A stretch of 64,000 bases of DNA from Volvox africanus (taxonomy: Eukaryota > Chlorophyta > Chlorophyceae > Chlamydomonadales > Volvocaceae). Location: contig BSDZ01000013.1 of NCBI GenBank assembly GCA_030268105.1, forward strand, positions 787,001 through 851,000. Direction: 5' to 3'. A program made the translations under genes and the position numbers. Numbering within the stretch: position 1 is the stretch's first letter; each line of letters starts with the position of its first letter. The notes below the pieces were generated by a model. That model saw only the letters and a program-made list of their open reading frames with translations, was not told the origin of the DNA and searched no databases. Positions 23,801-64,000 of the stretch are shown here, in pieces.

Positions 23801-26800
23801 CTGCCGCGACTTCGCCGTTGAAGATCGCCGGCATTGACACCGTCGGTGCCGAGCCGACGATCAAAGGTCCGCCGATACCGCCACTGGCAGCAACGCCAAC
23901 GCTGGCGCTGCCCATCAAGATAGCGGGCCCGCCAGTGTTCACAAAGCCACCGAGGCCGAGTCCGCCGAGGCTGAAGACCCCTAGGTCAGTGGCGCCGCCA
24001 GCCGGGGCTCCGGAGCGACCCATGGGTCTGTTGGACGGCTGGAAGGCGGAACGGACAGCCAGGCGTTCCAGGTAGGAGCTCTGTCGAAGAGGTGTACAAC
24101 AAGGGAGTCGTTTAAGACAGTACAATATAATCAAACATGTAAGACATTGCATTTAGGTGAGTCTGCCGTACCTCCTGGGTTGGCGACATGGCGAAGATGC
24201 CGCAAAGGCTGCCGTCTCCCGGAAGCGCCGACAGCCCGCTGTCCGCGCCATTGACATTGATCCCCGCCGTCATTGACCCGCGACGCGCCGACAGGCTGCT
24301 GGAGGCGGCTGAGTTTGACCAAACCTCCGCAATCTCTTGCGGCACAAGGAGCTCACTGGCGGGGGGGGACGCCGCCAGCGCGGCAGATGTCGTCGTTATA
24401 GGGCCATTGGCAGTAGTGGTGGCGGCGGCGATTGTTTGCTGCAGTAGCGCCTCTGCAGAAACGGCAGCGCCACCACCGCATCCGCCGCCATGGTACAGGG
24501 GTAACCTGTCGGGGCGGGAAGATGGCGAAGGGGAAGGGGGGGAACGGGACAACAGCACGTCAATACGATCAGCAGTACGGGTTGCCGGATGCGATCATGC
24601 CGTGACACAAGGTATCGTATGTAAGTTGTCCATACTTTACTCGTTCGTACCTCATTCCGTTGCCAAGACCGTTGCTAGTTGGCGATCCTCCCTCCGCCGC
24701 CAACGACCTGCTCGAGGTCGGCCATGCCGCGCCCAGTCCAAGGCCCTGGAAACCGTACGGGTCGCTGCTGGCGGAGCAGCCGCCGTCAGAAGCTGCCGGT
24801 GGCGGCAGCCGCAACGCGGTGCCCTGGGCCATATCGCCGCCACGCAACGGCATGGGCTCCGAAGCCATGGACTGCAGCATCGACGGAGTCGGCTGTAGAT
24901 GGTGTGACAGTTGCGGCAGCGGCAGCGCCGCCGCCAAAGGCTTGGCGCCATCGGACCAAGCATGTTGGAGAGAAGCTCCAGAATGAGCTTGCTGTTGCTG
25001 CTGCTGTGGCAGCTGTGGCGTCTGCTTTAACTGCGACAGCGGCGGCCCCGACAGAACCGTCCCTGGAGCGACAATGATGCTTGCGGCGGCTCGCTGACCA
25101 CCGGCGGCCGCGCAGCCACTGCGACCACGCGCAATCGAGCTACTACTACCACTGACAGCGCCGCCGCTGGCGGCGGCCTCCCGGATGATCTCCACTGTAC
25201 CATACTGATCGCGCTGAGTTACTACTGGTGCCGCCATGTCATTCCTGCCGTTGACGTCACTCAGCGCCTCATATTCGAACAAGAAAACGGGCAAAGTATC
25301 GGCCCCTTTCGTGTCCGTTGCACGGCCGGCGCCGTTGACGGCGGTGGCAGTGCCATTGGCGCCGGCATTGACGGAGCCAGCGCCGGCGCGGCGCCAAAGC
25401 TCGTACGGCAGCGCACCAATGGAAAGCGACGCTCGACCGGTCCCGGCCCTCCCGCTGCCGCCGCCGCCGCCAGTCAGCCGCATCAGCTGCTCCATCGCGA
25501 TACTGACGACTCGCTCCCCCTTGCGTGACAGAGACTCGCTCTGGCGAAACACCATTCGCGCACGCGGCGACGCCAAAAGCTCTGCCAGCCTTGCGCCGAG
25601 CAGATTTGGGTGCGCCGCCACCGCCGCCGCCATCGCCACGGCACCAGCATGCGGTGATGCGGCTACCGCAGCCCCGACGGCAACACGCTGCAGCACTGCC
25701 GCCAGGCGGGGATCTGAGAGTGCGCAAGCCCGAAGATGAGCTGTTAGATCCGTCAAGTGAAGGCTGAGTGAAGGTAACAGTCCCTTGGGATCTCGCCAGC
25801 TAGCCAAGCAGAAGCTGGCGGCAACTGCCAGGTACTCCTCATCATCTGTAGAGAATCCAGGGAAGGCCGCCTCAATGGCCACCAGGAGCGTTGGATCCGG
25901 AACTGGCGTGCTGGCGGCGGCGGCGGCAGCAGCAGCGCCGGCGGTGGCGGCGGTAACGGCGTCGCCATCAGTGTTAGTCATTGTGGGCTTCAGGGAGGAT
26001 GGCGGCGGCGGTGAGTTTGCTGGCGCCGGCAGTCCTAGTTCCTTCTGCAGTTGTGCCATATTCAGCCAGAGTACCTGGATATGGCGAACGGGGGGATCGG
26101 GTTGGGGATCGGATGGAGAGGAGTAAGGCCCAGGTAGCGGGACAAGGCAGTGACAGTGTGGTTCGGCGACAGTGGAGGAAGATCACATCCTTTCCGACAG
26201 CCACGTGGACAAGATGGAAGATGTTAAACGCAAATGAAAAGGAAAGAATCCGTTTGTGTGCACGAGCAAGCTGGTGTCACTATGTATTTCTTATGAAATA
26301 AAAACCCTGAGAACTGACGTACCTGGTACCACTGAAGGGTATGCTTGCTTCAAATACGAACCCGCCATGGCCCGAGAAAGGCGACAATCAGTTGCCAAGA
26401 TCGAACAATCAACTTGAAATTGTGCAAACCCGAAGAGACCACTTCCATTATGTCCATGAGCCGTACCGAACACACTAGACGCACCTGCATACCCCAGTCA
26501 GGATCGTTCACAGAAGCATCCAATTCGAAGAGCGCCGAATAGGATGGATCGGCGAGGACTGTTTGTAGCTGCACTGGGTGAAGATCCTTGCTGCCCGACA
26601 CGGCGCCACTCGATGCGAATCCGTTCGCCTGCAAGAATGAATGTTGGCAAGCGAGCGAGTGAACAATTCGTAAGAGAAGATTTACATAAACCCTTATAAA
26701 ATGACTTTTTTTCTGCAATTGATAAAGAGCTGCGTACTAGTGAGAGTTATCAGTGATAGTTGAGCGGCAGTTGGACAATTCCAAACGCAACATTCTCAAA

Positions 26801-27601
26801 ACTTGGAAGGGCGACAAACTCGCCTGCAGTCGACCCGCTAGTTGACGTGCCCGTAGAATTTCCTCGAGATGGCATATTCGGAGCCGCAGTTCAGGATCTG
26901 CCAGCAACGTTAAAGCGACTTCGCGCCTGACGTGTTGGTTTTTGAGGAACGAAAAAATAATGAAGGCACAAAGAGGATTATAAAATAATCATACTCTTCT
27001 AAAACCTATTCGGAATACACGGGTATTCAACGGTAATAAGCTGCGCAGGAGGAAACTGGGCGCGCAAGCATGGGACAGGCCAACCATTGGTGTGGGCCTG
27101 CAGCTAAAGCTCTTGAATATAATGATGCTTAAAGACTTCTGCAAGTTCATAGACGCGGAACGGATCGCCCCGAAGAATGGCCTAGCAGGCCTGAACTAGA
27201 CCAGCGAGTAGCAGCGTAAGCTTGCCTACCCAGGCCAGGCAAAGGATTTCCCACTCGAAGCCTACACTGGCGTTCTCCCCATTTCACATTGAGTGAAAAA
27301 GAATCCTCATCAAAGCGGTGACTGGTGCGAAAGCGCCAAAATGCCCGCTTGCTAAGTCATCGCTCGCAGGCCGCGTCCTCCACACGTAGAAGCACAGCAA
27401 ACTCGTGCGCATCTCACGCTTCATAAACACTTCACCTAAGGAAAGGTTCAAATCATCTTACTTGAGCGAGTTACCCGGAGAGGCCCAGGCCTTCATTACA
27501 GAGTTCCTCGTCAGGGATAGGTACTCCCGCGAGTAGAACGCATTATTGCCCATAGGTGGTCGTAGGAAGGCGCGAACGCCTTCTCCTTTGCTTGTTGTCA
27601 T
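20271..27601 (-). CDS. Large low-complexity protein with two tandem hnRNP Q acidic-domain-like modules (10 exons, 1426 aa)
   Basis: Exons in order of transcription: 27601-27462, 26926-26824, 26628-26485, 26074-24651, 24505-24172, 24080-23385, 23050-22166, 21851-21635, 20893-20751, 20465-20271. Phases agree throughout (4281 nt including stop), though exon 1 is the least certain. The protein begins MTTSKGEGVRAFLRPP, then has a helical segment (ICHLEEILRARQLAGRLQ), a middle of Ala/Gly/Ser/Pro/Gln tracts, and two C-terminal modules of about 70-90 residues. Module 1 (about 1220-1290) contains RIKDEICQLIRTVPGLK and LRTLAAENLNGIQHMAAYI. Module 2 (about 1325-1410) contains LEEVINRCSYMEWKHFDAGV and LLKSTDLSNVEYMPAYL. 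The (L)..sdLs.v.nksAyl pattern resembles the N-terminal acidic domain of hnRNP Q/R. No RRM follows. A role in RNA or protein binding is inference. Intron 2 uses a GC donor. Confidence 0.75.
21635..21851 (-). other. Exon with hnRNP Q acidic-domain-like module 1
   Basis: This exon carries the second half of module 1: HQLTLKKSEEEAVGALRTL, then the core LAAENLNGIQHMAAYINHII, then a Gly/Ala linker. The first half (RIKDEICQLIRTVPGLK) ends the preceding exon at 22166. Confidence 0.6.
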
Positions 27602-28280
27602 CAGTGCGCCAGCTCACATTTCACAAACCCTAAGCCCTAAGCAATTCTAACTAACACACACGTTGCTCTGACCGCTCCATCCAGGAAGTTGTATTCCTAC
27701 TTATGTACATAACAAAGCGAGGAGGAGATCAAGGTATGCGAGATGGAAGCGGCAAGAAACAGCTTCGGGTGGTTGGGAGAAGACGCTGCTTATGAACTCA
27801 CAGACAGAGAGGGCACGAATATTCCTCGTGCTTATAGATAATAATTGGCCCTGTATCTGTTATGAGCTTTCTTTGACGGTTATCCGTCGTATTCAGGCTA
27901 TTTCGTGTCCGAGTTCATGACATCGTATCCCAAAGCGGAATGCTCGAATGCACGGAGCATCATCGAGCTGAAACCCGTCGCATTACAATGCCAATTTAAG
28001 AGTACATCCTTTTCTACATATATCGACTAGCATATGATAAATCGGCAGGCGTCGGACCTTATCGGCCTTGCAAGCCGGATATTCGACCGCTCGCCGAAGT
28101 CGTATCTAACGTGAGCGTGGATATTTTTAGGTTAAGATATTCATATTTTTACATTTAAAGTATAATGAACCTCTAACAGAGGAATGCCGTGTACACGGTG
28201 GTTGTAGACCCATGAGCTACGCAACCTAAGGCTACCACGTGAACCTTCTATAGCATGGTCGAAAGACCCTCACATGATTC
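27602..28280. other. Spacer between the minus-strand gene and the DPM3 3' end
   Basis: This should contain the promoter of the minus-strand gene starting at 27601 and the end of the DPM3 transcript. I see no conserved coding sequence or clear TATA box. Confidence 0.35.
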
Positions 28281-28294
28281 TGGAGGTATGACAC

Positions 28295-28299
28295 TTACA
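28295..28299 (-). terminator. Possible TGTAA poly(A) motif for DPM3
   Basis: Reading the minus strand, TGTAA lies at 28299-28295, about 700 bases after the DPM3 stop. That distance is long but within the range seen for volvocine 3' UTRs. It also overlaps a GTAAGT sequence that could be a splice donor, so the call is weak. Confidence 0.3.
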
Positions 28300-28997
28300 T
28301 CGTCCTTTGAAAGAGCGCGATCGTCTCCCGCTCCAGTTAAGTTTTAGGTCCAGAGGTAATCCTAAATTTGCCATCATAATACAGAGATTTGATGACTTCC
28401 GCGGGCAGATGAGAGTTGCTTGTCCAGTCTGGGCAGCTGAACGACTGCACGCCACGCTGTGAACGCCATGCGTCAACGTTTCTAACGCGCAAACCTATAG
28501 ATTCCAATTCCAATCGGACAAGGCTGTCCCCGCAGCATACAGAATTCGGTCACATCACGATTGCGCTGGCGAGCTTTGCTTTAAAAGCCAGAAGTCGGGC
28601 ACCTACTTCCACATCCATCTGGGCGTCTACTAAGCAGCATGGCAAGTGTGCACGTTGCAGTGAATTTTTTGAGTGGACCGTTGTGGGGTCGGGCCCTCCA
28701 GACTGATGTCGACATCATAGCGGGATAAGGAACTTGGTGCCTTGCTGGCTGCTGCCGCCGCCAGACCACCACCACCACCACTGCGATTTAGGTTTCTGCC
28801 TTTCTCATGCAGCCCCGCGATTTCCCTGCCCCACCTTGTCGTTGTCGTTGGTTTCCGTCTCCCTCGTCTCATGAAATAAAGCCCCAGAGCGTGATCACCC
28901 CGGCCTACTATGGGCTAATACTGCGAGGATTCGAAGTCACCCGCCAACGTTGGCCCCCTACTCCTCTCAGTTTGTATTATTCAATCAGCAACCCTGA

Positions 28998-29710
28998 TCA
29001 AGTGGATATCCCTAGGCGGGACAACTCCCGACGAGCTTCCTCGACCTCCTGCACAAACCGTAATCACAGGCCCAAGGAAAACACGATATGTAGTGACTGA
29101 ATTCTCATCGCAGGAACAGGATTGCAAAGGAGGGTCCAGCACGCGTTTCCCCGTGTCGCTGCAATCGGGCCCCAGATGACCTCCATGGATGGTTTGGGGT
29201 CCTTCAAATAGCATCCATACCAAACTCGGTAGCGTTGGGTCCCACCATCATCTTGTTGACCGAGAACTTTTAGCAATGTGACTAGCACTGTCCATGACTA
29301 TAATGATCTCTCCACTTTTCAAACCCATAATTTTCCGAATTTTCTAAATCCAGTTAGCATATGAACAATTTCACTTCAAGATTCCATCAGAGTGCTCACC
29401 AACTTGAGCTCATGTATGGCGAAAGGGTAGCTCTTGAAGCTCAGAACGCCGTACATCAGACGCACAATTAGATACCCCCCAACAGCGAGTATCAGCCACA
29501 AGGGCGCCTGTTAGCGCATGAAATTGGCGTTGCCGGTGGGTCAAGCTCGCGGCATGAAGTGTGGTCCAGGAACAGGGCCCTCGGTTCACGGCACATACCC
29601 ACCAAAAGCGATGCACACCGACTAATTCCCAAAGGGGCTGTCAAGCTGATTGCAATCCAGGCTAAGAAAAGTGCGACGATGGCAGCCGCAAGTTTGTGAC
29701 TCCGCTTCAT
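28998..29710 (-). CDS. DPM3: Dolichol-phosphate-mannose synthase subunit 3 (3 exons, 88 aa)
   Basis: Exons 29710-29603, 29507-29400 and 29048-28998 join in phase 0 at GT-AG sites: 36 + 36 + 16 codons plus TGA. The size agrees with the roughly 90 residues of plant and animal DPM3. There are two membrane helices: residues 7-24 (AAAIVALFLAWIAISL) and 37-57 (PLWLILAVGGYLIVRLMYGV). They are followed by SFKSYPFAIHELKL and a cytosolic helix EVEEARRELSRLGIST. This is the family layout (YxL..vGy.v..F..c..a..eLq.dI.eA...L...G). DPM3 anchors the catalytic subunit DPM1 to the ER membrane for synthesis of Dol-P-Man, the mannose donor for N-glycans, GPI anchors and O-mannosylation. The ATG at 29740 is an in-frame alternative start. 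The gene lies head-to-head with the dynein gene. Confidence 0.85.
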
Positions 29711-30245
29711 CCCGCGACTTTTAATCGTGACAAGGGGCAAGGCTAAGGCGATATACAGGACCCTACATCACACATTTATAATAAAATTCTCAATGGGATT
29801 GTCAGGATTTGTGCAAGGCATTCGCAAGACGCTAGGCACAGTCGGTCACCTATTCTGCACCGTTTGAGTGTTCATAAAATCATCCGCGTTTATCTCCAGC
29901 GAAATTCAAAACATCCTTAACCTACATATAATGAATGCGAAACGCTATCTAATTAGAGATGGGACTCGCGACTCGGGTCAAGGAAGGCAATACTGTACGG
30001 ATGCTTGACCACGCCAGAGCGTCTTTAAACATGCTTTGACGACATATTTTAACATGTGTAGTTGATTATATTATTTTCCTGACTTAATGAGCACTTTTCG
30101 CTTGTGACGATAAACACATGGTACACTTAGAGTCAAGCGGAATGCTACTTTGCTATTTAAGGCTAAGGCATTGAACCATGCCTGGTGTATCGACGTTGGC
30201 GAGCAAGGGCCTTGCGCCCAAGCCAAAGGGTGCGCTTTGGAATGC
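29711..30245. promoter_or_regulatory. Divergent intergenic region between DPM3 and the dynein gene
   Basis: About 540 bases separate the DPM3 start from the first possible dynein ATG, so both promoters must lie here if the 5' ends are right. I see no unambiguous TATA box. An X-box or cilia-type element cannot be judged by eye. Confidence 0.35.

Positions 30246-64000
<33,755 letters not shown>

Noticed and set aside
27000..27540. Plus-strand peptide-like pieces (MMLKDFCKFIDAERIAPKNG, YLSELPGEAQAFITEFLVRD) suggesting a decayed transposon
   Set aside because: No recognisable transposase or reverse-transcriptase motif, several stops, and part is antisense to the probable first exon of the minus-strand gene.
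28270..28476. Minus-strand ORF with a GTAAGT donor-like end as an extra exon of the 20-27 kb gene
   Set aside because: The N-terminus is better explained by ATG 27601 joining exon 2 in phase; the region more likely holds the DPM3 3' UTR.

Overview
The window looks like nuclear DNA of a volvocine green alga (Chlamydomonas/Gonium/Volvox relatives). Exons are GC-rich and GC-ending, introns are many and short, and the polyadenylation motif is TGTAA. Proteins carry long Ala/Gly/Gln/Ser tracts. The genes (flagellar inner-arm dynein, luminal carbohydrate sulfotransferase) fit a flagellated alga with a sulfated extracellular matrix. The species cannot be fixed by eye.

Layout. 1-5570 (+): 3' part of a huge repeat-rich, Ser/Arg- and RGG-containing protein of unknown function. 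8091-13188 (+): a complete ten-exon CHST15-like sulfotransferase with a signal peptide (390 aa). 13189-20270: gene-poor, with a dispersed repeat, tandem palindromic repeats and two doubtful small ORFs. 20271-27601 (-): a ten-exon gene for a 1426-aa low-complexity protein ending in two tandem modules that resemble the acidic N-terminal domain of hnRNP Q/R/syncrip. 28998-29710 (-): a three-exon, 88-aa DPM3 (dolichol-phosphate-mannose synthase subunit 3). About 30.25 kb to the right edge (+): a DNAH1/DHC2-type axonemal dynein heavy chain. I could chain 64 core exons, plus one probable 5' exon, with consistent splice phase; they cover the tail, the linker, AAA1 to AAA5, the stalk and part of AAA6. 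The last roughly 650 residues lie beyond the window.

The most unusual find is in dynein intron 37705-38471. About 400 bp of AT-rich DNA there encodes fragments of two bacterial genes: dCTP deaminase (dcd, + strand) and lipid-A Kdo transferase (waaA/kdtA, - strand). They are fused head-on at a short microhomology, with a perfect 34-bp inverted repeat at the left border. The sequence style points to a Rickettsiales-like donor, and rickettsial endosymbionts are known in volvocine algae. It looks like a non-functional 'nuclear bacterial DNA' scar tolerated in an intron.

Other structure: a 158-bp repeat identical at 14.6 kb and 37.4 kb with retroposon-like flanks; a run of pyrimidine-rich minisatellites in the dynein introns, including about 600 bp of a CTCCCTC heptamer; and three GC-AG introns supported by reading phase. 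I saw no tRNA, rRNA, CRISPR array or complete transposon.
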